DNA of 64,000 nucleotides from VAZQ01 sp963771845 (GCA_963771845.1 CAVYVC010000003.1:30368-94367); one strand, 5' to 3'; positions 17,778 to 26,678 are shown, numbered from the stretch's first letter. The notes: generated from the letters alone by a model not told the origin. A program made the numbers and translations.

Positions 17778-18936
17778 ATGATGAAGCTCAATCACACTGA
17801 CACACCCGCCGATGCCGACTATGCCACGGTGTACGTTGCGTTTGAATTGAGCAAAGCAAAATGGCAGCTCGGAGTGATCCTGCCCGGATCGCAAAAGCTC
17901 GGACGGTTTATGATTGAGGGCGGGGACCTGGCGGCATTAACGGCGCGTCTTGCGACGTGGCGAGCGAAGGCAGCGGTGAGCGGCACGCCGGTGCGCATCG
18001 TTTCCTGTTACGAGGCCGGTTACGACGGTCATTGGCTGCATCGGTGGCTGATCAATCAAGGCGTCATTAATCACGTCATCGATCCGGCGAGCATTCAGGT
18101 CAACCGGCGTGCGCGGCGAGCGAAGACGGACCGGATTGATCTGGAACAATTGATGAACACGCTACTCCGTTACCTGCGCGGCGAGCCGCGGGTGTGCAGC
18201 ATAGTGCGCGTGCCCTCGCCGGAAGATGAGGATCGTCGACGGGTCTCGCGCGAGCGCGAGGGGTTGCTCAAGGAACGCTGCGGTCACACCAACCGCATCA
18301 CCGGCCTGCTGCACGCGCAAGGCATTCGCGATGTCAAGCCGCTGACCCGCGGGTTCATCGCCAGCCTCGATGCTATGCGTACCGCTGATGCGGCGCCCGT
18401 TGCCGGCGCGGCTGAAGCAAGAGATCGTGCGCGAGCATGAGCGGCTATGCCTGGTGCACCGTCAGATTCTGGCACTTGAGGCCAAGGACCGAGCCGAGAT
18501 GCGAACGCCGGCGCGTGGGTCGATTGAGGAAAGGATCAAGCATCTGATTGATCTGCGCGGCATCGGCATAGTGGGCGCGCGCAAGCTGATGCAGGAGGCG
18601 TTTTATCGCTCGTTCGACAACCGCCGCCAGGTCGGCAGCTTCTTCGGCTTGACCAATTCGGCCTACGACAGTGGCGATAGCCATCGCGATCAAGGCATCA
18701 GCAAAGCGGGCAATCGACGCGCGCGTACGCTCGCGATCGAGCTCGGCTGGCTGTGATTGCGTTACCAGCCCGACAGCGAGCTGAGCCGCTGGTTCCGCGC
18801 GCGGGTCGGTGAACTCAAGGGCCGCATCCGGCGCATTGCGATCGTGGCGCTTGCCCGCAAGCTGATGATCGCCTTGTGGCGCTACGTCACCACCGGGGTC
18901 GTCCCCACCGGCGCGGTTTGCTGCCGGAGCATCTGA
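17778..18936 (+). pseudogene. IS110-family transposase, dead (frameshift and nonsense)
   Basis: IS110 transposases pair an N-terminal DEDD RuvC-like domain with a C-terminal serine domain. The first frame (ATG 17778) has YVAFELSKAKWQLG, ARRAKTDRIDLEQLM and the linker helices. Around 18390 the frame shifts to PARLKQEIVREHERL, followed by the Tnp20 part (LIDLRGIGIVGARKLM, SFFGLTNSAYDSGDS). A TGA at 18754-18756 replaces the Trp of the usual WLWLRYQP, and the true end is at 18936 (IAIVALARKLMIALWRYV). Inactive. A GGTCAGGAGGTAGG sequence at about 17728 is a typical leader for this IS group. Confidence 0.85.
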
Positions 18937-19469
18937 ACGGCCGCGCGCAATGATGGCCGACGTCATCCCGGATAGACGTGTGACCGTACCCAACCGTGGG
19001 CTACATCCCGCTTTTGTAGATTGGTCCCGTCTTTATTGGGCCTTGCCTTCACCCATGCATGAAGGATTTTGGTTCCGGGCATCGCGCCCGACCGGATACA
19101 AGGTTATGCGGTGCTTTCCGCATGTTGCTTACCGCCCAGTCCAGGATCAACGACGTCGTGCCGCGCATTGCGCGCTCTTCGCCTCCGACCGCGCAAGTCT
19201 TGCGCCGTGTTCGCTGCCGTCAAGGCGTGGCCTGTCAGCGCTGGAGGTTGTCGCCAGGACACAGCGACGGCGAGCCTTGACTGCAGCTGTGCGCGGCGCA
19301 TTCGAAATACTCGCGGGTCGGGACGAAGAAACGGCTCCAGGTCGAACAAAGAAACTAACTCAACGGGAAAACCATCCCATGCACCCGCCGTAATCGCACG
19401 TTTTGTCCGCGTGGGTGGGCCGAATCGCTTGTGGCCCCACCACGACCCTCTTGACAATCCCCATACAAG
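18937..19469 (+). other. Non-coding tail of the IS110 element and unassigned sequence
   Basis: No protein with recognisable motifs is found here on either strand; ORFs are arginine-rich and unconvincing. CTTGACAATCCCC near 19450 resembles the right-end sequence often seen after transposases of this kind, so the element may end here. IS110-family elements carry a non-coding guide RNA at one end, which could lie in this stretch or at 17690-17777, but I cannot show it from sequence alone. Confidence 0.3.
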
Positions 19470-19501
19470 GTTGGGTCGAGACATTTTGTGCGAGACCCAA
19501 C
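19470..19501. repeat. GTTGGGTC hairpin repeat, copy 3
   Basis: Perfect 8-bp arms GTTGGGTC and GACCCAAC around a 16-nt loop. It is 18 bp from copy 4. Confidence 0.65.
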
Positions 19502-19519
19502 ATCATCGCCGCGGTTGAC

Positions 19520-19549
19520 GTTGGGTCTCGTGAAGAACTCGACCCAAGC
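19520..19549. repeat. GTTGGGTC hairpin repeat, copy 4
   Basis: TTGGGTC and GACCCAA with a 13-nt loop. It lies 19 bp beyond the stop codon of the ugpC-like gene, where it could act as a 3' hairpin. Confidence 0.65.
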
Positions 19550-19567
19550 TACAAGCCTCGCCCCAAC

Positions 19568-20665
19568 CTACAAGACAAGGTCTGTTGCGGGGTCGATCAG
19601 ATGCATGTGGTTGAGATTGGCGTAGAGCCGCATGGGCTGTCCGGGTGCACCGGCGGCAGACGGCTCGACGCGCGCGCAGATCTCGGTGCCGTTGATGGTG
19701 AAAAACACCATGGTCTCCATTCCCATGGGCTCGACCACGTCCAGGGTGGCCGTGAACTCGCAATTGGGGTTGCGGCCTTCGCCGCGCGGTTCTGTGATGT
19801 GCTCGGGCCGCAGGCCGAAGATCAAGTCTTTGCCGCTCGCGGAGCGATAGCGCTCGGCATGGCTGCCCGGGACGGGGAGGACCAACTCCTGCGAGAGGCG
19901 CAGCATCAAGCCCGCGCCGTTGTGCTCGAGCCGGGCGGGCAGGAAGTTCATGGCGGGCGATCCGATGAAGCCAGCGACGAAGCGGGTTTTCGGCCGATGG
20001 TAGAGATCGTGCGGCGGGCCCACCTGCTCGATGCGGCCCGCGTTCATCACCACGACGCGGTCGGCGAGTGTCATCGCCTCCACCTGGTCATGGGTGACGT
20101 AAACCGTCGTGGTCTTCACCTGCTGGTGCACGCGCTTGATCTCGGTGCGCATCTGCACCCGCAGCTTGGCGTCAAGGTTGCTTAACGGCTCATCGAACAG
20201 GAACACCTTGGGATTGCGCACAATGGCGCGACCCATGGCGACCCGCTGGCGCTGCCCGCCGGAGAGCTGCTTCGGCCGGCGTTCCAGGAGATCCATGATG
20301 TCCAGGATCTTGGCAGCCTTCTCGACCCGCGCCCGGATTTCAGGCTTGGGAACGCGCCGCAGCTTGAGGCCGAAGGACATGTTCTCGAACACGGTCATGT
20401 GCGGGTAGAGCGCGTAGTTCTGAAACACCATCGCGATGTCGCGATCCTTCGGCGGCACGTCGTTGACCACCTCGCCGCCGATGGCGATGTCGCCCGAGGT
20501 GACCTCTTCAAGTCCCGCGATCATGCGCAGCGTGGTGCTCTTGCCGCAGCCCGATGGCCCGACCAGGACCACGAACTCCTTGTCCGGGATCGCGAGATTG
20601 ATATCGCGGACCGCATCGACCTCGTCGAAGCGCTTGACCACGTTACGCAGGGCAACATCAGCCAT
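19568..20665 (-). CDS. ugpC: Carbohydrate ABC transporter ATP-binding protein (UgpC/MalK type)
   Basis: 365 residues. Walker A GPSGCGKSTT (about 37-46), Q-loop VFQNYALYPHMTV, signature LSGGQRQRVA, Walker B VFLFDEPLSNLDAKLR and switch VYVTHDQVEAM are all intact. A C-terminal TOBE/OB region follows (DLIFGLRPEHI, ARVEPSAAG), as in sugar and glycerol-phosphate importers. The start at 20665 lies 3 bp after the stop of a permease remnant. With its own permeases and binding protein deleted, it must serve another transporter or be useless. The symbol names the subfamily; substrate unproven. Confidence 0.9.
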   Translation of the reverse strand: MADVALRNVVKRFDEVDAVRDINLAIPDKEFVVLVGPSGCGKSTTLRMIAGLEEVTSGDIAIGGEVVNDVPPKDRDIAMVFQNYALYPHMTVFENMSFGLKLRRVPKPEIRARVEKAAKILDIMDLLERRPKQLSGGQRQRVAMGRAIVRNPKVFLFDEPLSNLDAKLRVQMRTEIKRVHQQVKTTTVYVTHDQVEAMTLADRVVVMNAGRIEQVGPPHDLYHRPKTRFVAGFIGSPAMNFLPARLEHNGAGLMLRLSQELVLPVPGSHAERYRSASGKDLIFGLRPEHITEPRGEGRNPNCEFTATLDVVEPMGMETMVFFTINGTEICARVEPSAAGAPGQPMRLYANLNHMHLIDPATDLVL

Positions 20666-20668
20666 TGC

Positions 20669-20710
20669 TCACCCTTTCGTCGCGCCGGCGGTCAGGCCGG
20701 CGATGTGAAG
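20669..20710 (-). pseudogene. Last codons of a deleted sugar ABC permease
   Basis: The minus strand reads GLTAGATKG then stop at 20669, the usual C-terminal end of MalG-type permeases (RGLTAGAVKG). Everything upstream is missing, and within about 20 bp the sequence changes to the 5' end of a binding-protein gene. This is a deletion scar. Confidence 0.6.
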
Positions 20711-20730
20711 ATCTCGGGAACCCCGTAGTC

Positions 20731-20856
20731 TCATACCCCCAGGGTGAGCTTGCCGGCAGCGTAGGAAAGCCGGACGTAGGGGGTGGAAACGGTCGCGGCT
20801 GCGGTAATCGCCGTGGTTTTGAGCAGGTCACGCCGGGAAATCGTGGAGCGTTGCAT
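20731..20856 (-). pseudogene. N-terminal remnant of a Tat-exported solute-binding protein
   Basis: The frame from the ATG at 20856 codes only 41 residues: a Tat-type signal (STISRRDLLKTTAITAAA), cleavage near SYAA, then the first mature residues GKLTLGV and a stop. A strong ribosome-binding site (AAGGAGGGC) precedes it. Sugar-binding proteins start this way and run to about 430 residues, so the rest was deleted together with the permeases that should separate it from ugpC. Confidence 0.65.
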
Positions 20857-21003
20857 TAAGCCCTCCTTGGTCCAACCATTGCCTTGGTTTGTTGCTTGGG
20901 AATGTACACCATCGGCCATTTGGGCGCCAATGCCCGGCGCCAGCGGCTCGACCCGGTAGCTATGTATCTGGTAGAGCCTGGGCAGCCAGGATTTTCACGG
21001 AGG

Positions 21004-21444
21004 GTGTCGCGTGCGTATTACTGCGTTTTAATTGCGATAGCGCTTTCGCTGGCCGGCTGCGCCGTGGCGGAGAAGATCGCCGCTCGCAATGAGTATGAAA
21101 AATCCGCTGAAAACTACCGGCAATGCATGGCCGCCAATCCGAATGCTCCGAAACAATGCGAAGCATTGCGGCTCGCCATGGAACAGGTGGAACGCAAACG
21201 TGACAGCATCAACACGGATTTGGATGTCGCAGCCCGGCACGCCGCCCCCGGACTATGCGCATCCGCGTTAAAGACGGCCGGTGACAAGCATGACAGCAAA
21301 CAAAGCGTATTTCATGGTTCGGGCGCAGGTTGCAAACGAGGTCGACCGCGCGAAATTCGACGAGTGGTACGCAACGCACCACGTTCCGCTGGCGATGGAG
21401 AAGCTGCGCGCCGAGAAAGCGTGGCGGTATTGGAGCCGCAGTGA
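21004..21444 (+). CDS. Small lipoprotein, 3' end uncertain
   Basis: From a GTG at 21004 the frame gives a lipoprotein signal (VLIAIALSLAGC, lipobox cysteine near residue 19) and a helical mature part with SAENYRQCMAANPNAPKQCE, a pattern seen in small envelope lipoproteins. The open frame then runs about 155 bp into the next gene with poor composition, so the real protein is probably shorter and its 3' end may be frameshifted; the neighbouring frame ends in PPPDYAHPR near 21271. GGAGG touches the GTG, so the start is unsure too. Confidence 0.45.
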   Translation: MSRAYYCVLIAIALSLAGCAVAEKIAARNEYEKSAENYRQCMAANPNAPKQCEALRLAMEQVERKRDSINTDLDVAARHAAPGLCASALKTAGDKHDSKQSVFHGSGAGCKRGRPREIRRVVRNAPRSAGDGEAARRESVAVLEPQ

Positions 21445-21605
21445 CCCCGCGGTGCATTATGCGCTTTATCAGTTCAGCGATATCGGCACGTTGCGCATCC
21501 GCATCGAGTTCGCCGGATTTCAAGCTTCTCGTCGCTGACTTCGACAAATCGTGGCCGCAGGTGCCGCGCAGCCGCGACCTGATCGAGCTCGTGCAGGAAA
21601 CTTAA
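21290..21605 (+). pseudogene. EthD-like dimeric alpha/beta-barrel protein, one frameshift
   Basis: From the ATG at 21290: ANKAYFMVRAQVANEVDR, then FDEWYATHHVPLAME and YALYQFSD, like small EthD/antibiotic-monooxygenase-type barrels. After about 21510 the sensible sequence continues in another frame (FKLLVADFDKSWPQVPRSRD) and ends at 21605. Restored length is about 104 residues. It lies 7 bp upstream of the dihydroxyphthalate decarboxylase-like gene, so they may be cotranscribed. Confidence 0.6.
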
Positions 21606-21612
21606 GCAGATT

Positions 21613-22623
21613 GTGCCTCGCCTCCGATTGACGTTTGCCTGCGGCAATTACGACCGCATGGCGGCGCTGCGGACCGGCGACGTCAGCATTGAGGGCATCG
21701 ACCTCAACTACGTCGCGATCAACTCGCCGCGCGAAATCTTCGACCGTATGGGAGGCCGGGAGGAATTCGATCTTGCCGAATTCTCCAGCTCCGAGTTCAT
21801 CAGCCGCTTTGTCCGCGGCGATTGTTCGCTGGTGGCGCTTCCGGTCTTTCCGTCACGAGTTTTTCGGCACGGCCATATCTACATCAACCAGCGCTCCGGC
21901 ATAAAACACCCGAAGGATCTGGAGCACAGGCGCGTGGGCGTTGCTCTCTATACCCAGACCGCAGCGGTGTGGATCCGCGGACATCTTGCGCACCAATACG
22001 GGGTCGATCTCTCCACTATCGCGTGGCTCGAGGGAGCGGTCGAGAAAAGCGGTCCGCATGGGCATCCCAGCGCGCCACCGCTTCTCAAGTCTGCCACGAT
22101 CGAGCGCAACACCAGCGACCGCTCACTGAGCGAGCTGCTGGCGGCGGGCGACATCGATGCGCTTGCCGGAGGGCGCCATTTGCGGCCCCATCCCGACGTG
22201 GTTCCACTGTTTGCCAACGCAAAAGCCGTCGAGCGGGCTTTTTTTCTCGAAACCGGCATCTTTCCGATCATGCATCTCGTTGCCATGCGCCGTGAGTGCT
22301 ACGAGCGCAATCCATGGATCGCAAACAGTCTCTACCAGGCTTTCGTCGCGGCCAAGAACCGTGCACTCACTCAATTGCATCGCCGCGGGGCGCACCCGTA
22401 TATGCTTCCATGGGTGGAACATGCAGTGCGCGAGATTGACGAGGTCTTCGGCGGAGATCCATGGCCGTACGGCATCGACGCCAATCGGCCGACCTTAGAG
22501 GCGCTCGTGCAATACCTGGCGGAGCAGGGTCTCATTGCACGGCGCGTACCTATCGAGAGCCTTTTCGTCCCTTGCCGGGAGGACAAGCCACAAAACTCGC
22601 GAGCCAAGGAGGTTCACGCATGA
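21613..22623 (+). CDS. 4,5-dihydroxyphthalate decarboxylase-like / ABC-binding-protein-fold protein
   Basis: 336 residues starting at GTG 21613. RLTFACGNYDRMAALRTGDV at the N-terminus, EFDLAEFSSSEFISR, and LPVFPSRVFRHGHIYIN match proteins annotated as 4,5-dihydroxyphthalate decarboxylase, a family with the two-lobed fold of periplasmic binding proteins. Other marks are GVALYTQTAAVWIRG and IFPIMHLVAMRR. There is no signal peptide, in keeping with a cytoplasmic enzyme. True substrates of most members are unknown. Its stop overlaps the DinB start by 4 bp (ATGA), so the two are translationally coupled. Confidence 0.8.
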   Translation: MPRLRLTFACGNYDRMAALRTGDVSIEGIDLNYVAINSPREIFDRMGGREEFDLAEFSSSEFISRFVRGDCSLVALPVFPSRVFRHGHIYINQRSGIKHPKDLEHRRVGVALYTQTAAVWIRGHLAHQYGVDLSTIAWLEGAVEKSGPHGHPSAPPLLKSATIERNTSDRSLSELLAAGDIDALAGGRHLRPHPDVVPLFANAKAVERAFFLETGIFPIMHLVAMRRECYERNPWIANSLYQAFVAAKNRALTQLHRRGAHPYMLPWVEHAVREIDEVFGGDPWPYGIDANRPTLEALVQYLAEQGLIARRVPIESLFVPCREDKPQNSRAKEVHA

Positions 22624-23147
22624 CAGCGTCGCAGCAAGGCTCGAATGTCCTGGTCACTCCCGCTTTTGTGCGCATCATGGCGGCATACAGTGCGGAGATG
22701 AACCGGCGCCTCTATGGCGCCGCCGAACGTCTGCCTGATTGCGCACGGCGGCTTGCCCGCGGCGCGTTCTGGAGCTCCATCCACGGCACGCTGTGTCATC
22801 TGCTCTGGGGCGACCAGATGTGGATGGCGCGCTTCGACGGCTGGCCCAAGCCTACGGTGATCCAGAAGGACAGTGCGGCGTTGATCGCCGACTTTGACGA
22901 GCTGCGCCGGGCGCGTAGCGCGGCCGACGATAAAATTTCCAACTGGGCGGCGCGCGTCATCCCGCAGTGGCTAGGGGAGGACATGGTCTGGTTCAGCGCC
23001 TCGGCGAACAGAGAATTGCGGCAGCCGCGCACTTTGCTGGTGACTCATTTCTTCAATCACCAGACCCACCATCGCGGGCAGGCGCACGCCATGATCACCG
23101 CCGCGGGCGAGAAGACCGGCGATACGGATCTGTTCCTGGTGATCTGA
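22620..23147 (+). CDS. DinB-family protein (putative thiol S-transferase fold)
   Basis: 175 residues from the ATG at 22620. The metal-binding histidines appear as HGTLCHLLWGD in the first third and HFFNHQTHHRGQAH near the end, the classic DinB four-helix pattern. The family includes thiol-dependent enzymes that use bacillithiol, mycothiol or glutathione. Coupling by an ATGA overlap to the decarboxylase-like gene suggests a shared pathway. Confidence 0.88.
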   Translation: MTASQQGSNVLVTPAFVRIMAAYSAEMNRRLYGAAERLPDCARRLARGAFWSSIHGTLCHLLWGDQMWMARFDGWPKPTVIQKDSAALIADFDELRRARSAADDKISNWAARVIPQWLGEDMVWFSASANRELRQPRTLLVTHFFNHQTHHRGQAHAMITAAGEKTGDTDLFLVI

Positions 23148-23331
23148 TACCGCTGAAATCAGCGGGAACTCCGTGCATTGCAGTCGGGGCGGTGCGCAAG
23201 CCTGCCGTTTCCTGCGGTATCCAACGCGGGTGTGGGATTTTAGCAACGGTTTGCTCTTTTTTCATCTTGGCCAAAGTGCTGCGCTCATTTTCTGTTCTGC
23301 TGTCACGCAACGACAACATGAGGGGGGTCTC

Positions 23332-23469
23332 ATGCATCTTTCGACAGTGATGGTGCTGTTGCTTTTGACGTTCGGAAATATGCTGCTTTTGACGTTCGGA
23401 CTTTTCGTCCTTTGGCTTGCAGGCGAGATTGGCGAGGGCCGCCGCATAGGAGACGGCAGCCATGAATGA
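23332..23469 (+). CDS. Small single-pass membrane protein
   Basis: 45 residues. Hydrophobic from residue 6 to about 30 (VMVLLLLTFGNMLLLTFGL), then a short charged tail. GAGGGGGG precedes the ATG at a good distance. It overlaps the next gene by 8 bp, so they form a pair. Unknown function. Confidence 0.6.
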   Translation: MHLSTVMVLLLLTFGNMLLLTFGLFVLWLAGEIGEGRRIGDGSHE

Positions 23470-23836
23470 AGGCCAGATGGATGCGCCCGAGCAGGTGCGC
23501 AAGTTCGCTCCGAAACGAAAGCCGCGCAACGAGATCAAGCCTCGCAATGACAACAATCCGACGGATGAGGCGGGCGAGGCGCTCATCGCCATGCTGCACG
23601 AAGCAGCGCGGCTATCGGATGAGAATCGCCGCAGGCTGATCAACCTGGTGGATGATTTGTCCAGGCAGATGCAGGCGGCGGAAGAACGCATCGTTGCGCT
23701 GGAACACGATCTTGAGCACTTTCGCGGCCGGGCGGCACGGGCGGAGGAGTGGCTGCTTGTGATCGAGAAGGAGATCGAGCAGCGCCTCATGGGGCCGATG
23801 GCGGCGATGCGACGGGAGCCGGCGCCGCTGCAGTAG
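23462..23836 (+). CDS. Coiled-coil hypothetical protein
   Basis: 124 residues. The first 40 are polar and basic (KFAPKRKPRNEIKPRND), and residues 45-110 form a heptad-rich coiled coil (DENRRRLINLVDDLSRQM, ERIVALEHDLEHFRGRA). It partly overlaps the small membrane protein gene and may be tethered by it. No family recognised. The stop codon begins a 22-bp tandem repeat. Confidence 0.65.
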   Translation: MNEGQMDAPEQVRKFAPKRKPRNEIKPRNDNNPTDEAGEALIAMLHEAARLSDENRRRLINLVDDLSRQMQAAEERIVALEHDLEHFRGRAARAEEWLLVIEKEIEQRLMGPMAAMRREPAPLQ

Positions 23837-23877
23837 GCGTCTGAGCGTTTCGGGGTAGGCGTCTGAGCGGTTCGGGA
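23834..23877. repeat. 22-bp tandem duplication at a stop codon
   Basis: TAGGCGTCTGAGCG appears twice, 22 bp apart (23834 and 23856). The first copy holds the stop codon of the coiled-coil gene. Confidence 0.6.
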
Positions 23878-23932
23878 CGAAGGCAAAGGACGGCCGCCGG
23901 CGGGTGCGCCGCGCGCCGGCGCGCGATCGGAT

Positions 23933-24610
23933 TTGGACGTTGATGAGCGTGCAACAACACCGCAAACAGAGGCATTCCGCGGCCAGTGTGGAGGAGCGTT
24001 TCGACTGGCCGACAAGGAGTTCTTCAGCTGGAGCGAGATCAGAAAGCCGATGGTGGCCGCATTGATTATGCGATTGCACAGGCTGAAAGAGCGATCGCCG
24101 CTCTGCGGCGGCGGCATGTCGGGGGCCAAGAATTGCAGCGATCCATCAACGCGATTCGTGATCGAATCGATACTGACCGTTCGCGACGTGCGAAAGAATA
24201 TGGCGCGGCGCACGATCGCCGCGAAGAATATGCAAGCAATTGTGGACGACAGCTTCCTCCGCCGGAGCTCGCGCTTCGCCAGCGATGATCGCACCGACGA
24301 AAAATTACGAACACGGTTCTTTGAGCTCCTTGCGCGCACGCCAACGTATTCACTTCTGCAACATCTCATGGATGCCATTGATGCAGGCAATTTCGCATGC
24401 GCTGAAAATATTCGGTTCGAGTTTCAGTGCCGTGAGGACAGACAGCAATATGCAGCGACTTTCGATATGATTTTGGACAAGCATGCATTTCGCGATCCTG
24501 TCGAGATGCGCGGGCGTATTGCGAACATTCGCAAAGTGGCCGACGACGCGGATGCCAGGATTACGGATTTATTGCGCAGGTGCGCGGGCATCGAATCCGC
24601 GAACGGGTGA
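23933..24610 (+). CDS. Hypothetical protein, helical; N-terminal frame uncertain
   Basis: 225 residues. The second half looks properly coding and helical (RTRFFELLARTPTYSLLQH, DAIDAGNFACAENIRFEF, TFDMILDKHAFRDPVEMRG). The first half is less convincing: another frame (from 23986) reads AIAQAERAIAALRRRH, so a frameshift near 24280 cannot be excluded. No known domain. The next gene starts 56 bp downstream. Confidence 0.5.
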   Translation: MDVDERATTPQTEAFRGQCGGAFRLADKEFFSWSEIRKPMVAALIMRLHRLKERSPLCGGGMSGAKNCSDPSTRFVIESILTVRDVRKNMARRTIAAKNMQAIVDDSFLRRSSRFASDDRTDEKLRTRFFELLARTPTYSLLQHLMDAIDAGNFACAENIRFEFQCREDRQQYAATFDMILDKHAFRDPVEMRGRIANIRKVADDADARITDLLRRCAGIESANG

Positions 24611-24665
24611 TGGTCCGCTAGCGATGGCGCGGTGGTTCGAGTCGGTAATATCGAGGGAGGGGTAG

Positions 24666-25626
24666 ATGGGGAGACGGATATTTCTTTTCCTTGTAGCGAT
24701 GTTCATGGCTCTTTTGGCAGAGCGCTTTTGGGTTGGGCACGCGGGCCGTGCCGCTGATGATTGCATGACGAAACCGGATGCCGCCCCGCCGCAAGGCAGC
24801 CACTGGTATTACCACCTTGATCGGACCAACCATCGCCAGTGCTGGTACTTGGCCGCCGAAGGCGCGAAGGTGCGCCCGCAGGCGCGGCAGGCTGCGCCGC
24901 AGGTCAGGTCACAAGGTGCAAAGCCGATCGCGCGCTCGCAAGCATCGACAAAGCTCCGATGAGGGAACGCCTGCTCAAGTCATTCCCGCCCAGCCCACAT
25001 CTGTTGAAATGACAGCCGGCCAGGCCGGAGCGGACGACAACGATGCGACGCCTGCGTCATCCAAACAGTGGTCCGTTCTTGCTTTATCGCCAGTTTCGAA
25101 CACCCGCGGCGCAGTCTCGACGACACCTGGTTTTGAGAACAGCCGATCGGACGCGACGCCGTTATCACCTGTGGTCGCTCCCGCCGAGCCGCGGGTGATC
25201 GAGCCGCGCGATGAGCATACGGCTGCACAATGGAACTCAATTCTTGTCGCGGTGGTGGGAATTGCGGCGATGATCGTTGCAGTGGCCTTCGCTGCTCTCA
25301 CTTCGCGCAAGCCCAGTCGCTCGAACGCACAACGTCGATCGGCTTCCAGCGCAAGCCCGCGACAACGAGGAAAGCAGGCCTTCTCGGCCGTCGCGAGGGT
25401 TGCCGCGCCGGCCGGTCAAGCCGAAATGCCAAGGGTGCAAGTTCCGCCGCCGCCAAGCCGTTCTGTGGATGATATTGAGCGCAGCGTGCGACGGCTTCTG
25501 CACGAGGTGCAACGGCGGCAGGATGAGAGCATTGGCCGAAAGGATGGCCATGGAACGACAATGAAGCGGCGAACGGACGGCATAAGCATGGCAGTCTCAC
25601 GAATCGGTTCGATGCATCAGGCGTGA
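24666..25626 (+). pseudogene. Exported protein with proline/alanine linker and membrane segment, one frameshift
   Basis: The first frame (98 residues) has a signal segment (IFLFLVAMFMALLAERF) and then QGSHWYYHLDRTNHRQCWYL, a motif common in short secreted proteins of this group. Near 24950 the frame shifts; the second continues with PAQVIPAQPTSVEM, a long low-complexity linker, a membrane helix (ILVAVVGIAAMIVAVAFAAL) and a basic tail, ending at 25626. Restored length about 320 residues. The frame change is either a mutation or a sequencing slip. Function unknown. Confidence 0.6.
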
Positions 25627-25770
25627 GGCGGTCTCGACTTGAACCGTGATTATTCCAGATTCGCCCGGGCAAGGAGGGTTCGCTCCAACTTTCCTAAATA
25701 GTTTTTAACCGCATTTGAAATATCGTGCCGGCCTACAGAGCGGAGCAAACCAGTACCTACGGAGACACTC

Positions 25771-26169
25771 ATGAATGCTGTGACATCATTTTCGCCAGCT
25801 GGCGAAAATTCACCATCGTCCGATGCGGCCAGCGAGATCAGCGCAGCGGCGGAGCACGAGGTTTCCAAGCCGCTTGCTCAGATTGAATCGGACGCCGAAC
25901 GAATTAAGTCTGCCGTTGCACGGTTGACTGCAACTTCGATCGAGGGGCTCGAGGGCCTCGCGTTCGAACTTCAGAACCTCCAGACATTCCTGAAATCCGA
26001 GGTAGAGCGCGTGCAGGGTGAAATCGAAAGCGCGTTGGCCGGAATTAACATCATCGTCGAGACGATTGCTCCATGGAAAGCGATCTTGATCCCGCAAGCG
26101 GCAGCTAGCGCTCGCCCAGTTCGAGGAGGGCCGGCCGCCAATCTTAAATCGACGCAGCTGCGCCGATAA
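25771..26169 (+). CDS. Hypothetical coiled-coil protein
   Basis: 132 residues with a strong helical core (QIESDAERIKSAVARLTATS, LQTFLKSEVERVQGEIESAL), resembling phasin-like small proteins but without a decisive motif. GGAGACACTC precedes the ATG. Composition and length are normal; I cannot assign a role. Confidence 0.6.
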   Translation: MNAVTSFSPAGENSPSSDAASEISAAAEHEVSKPLAQIESDAERIKSAVARLTATSIEGLEGLAFELQNLQTFLKSEVERVQGEIESALAGINIIVETIAPWKAILIPQAAASARPVRGGPAANLKSTQLRR

Positions 26170-26196
26170 CACCTGCGCCTGGGTCGGGGCCCGGCC

Positions 26197-26430
26197 TACA
26201 CTTTAGGTGCTCCGCTGATCGTCTTACATTGGAGCGTCAGCGACGAGGCGACGGCAAGGCTAATGATTGGGACATTCCGGGCAAACGCCCGCGATCCGAA
26301 GCTCTCATATGCCGAGGCGCTGCGGCAATTGATGCTGGCGATGATCGATGGCGCGAAATCTGACGCCGGGGCTGATCCCCGGCTATGGGCTCCCTTTGTC
26401 GTCGTCGGAGAGCCAGCGAAGCCGCAGTAG
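26197..26430 (+). pseudogene. CHAT-domain protein, C-terminal remnant
   Basis: No start codon is in frame, but the plus strand reads APLIVLHWSVSDEATARLMI, then AEALRQLMLAMIDG and LWAPFVVVGEP before the TAG at 26428. This is the C-terminal third of a CHAT (caspase-like) peptidase domain, which in full proteins follows TPR repeats. The catalytic His/Cys region upstream is gone. About 78 codons remain. Confidence 0.55.
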
Positions 26431-26678
26431 GCGCGGCGCCCGCGTTCGGAGGGGATACCGGGGTCATCGGCGTCCGGTTTCGGGGAGCTATGGATATCGG
26501 CCGACGGTCGGCCCAGGCTCGCAATCGGAGCTTTTGACCCCCAAGCCGACATGCGCGGCTTCGGATTGCTGCTGCGCAAGATGATCACTTAGCCCCTATT
26601 CCGCCGGTCGCAATTTCCTGATTTGATCGGGTGTGTGACGAGCCGACTTTGACGAGGTCCTTAGCCTTGGGGAAGGCA

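Noticed and set aside
19069..19518. 149-codon frame beyond the IS110 transposase
   Set aside because: Composition is arginine/cysteine-heavy without motif and it crosses two hairpin repeats; most likely non-coding.
24625..24660. GGTTCGAGTC resembling a tRNA T-loop
   Set aside because: No cloverleaf can be drawn around it; acceptor and anticodon stems are missing.
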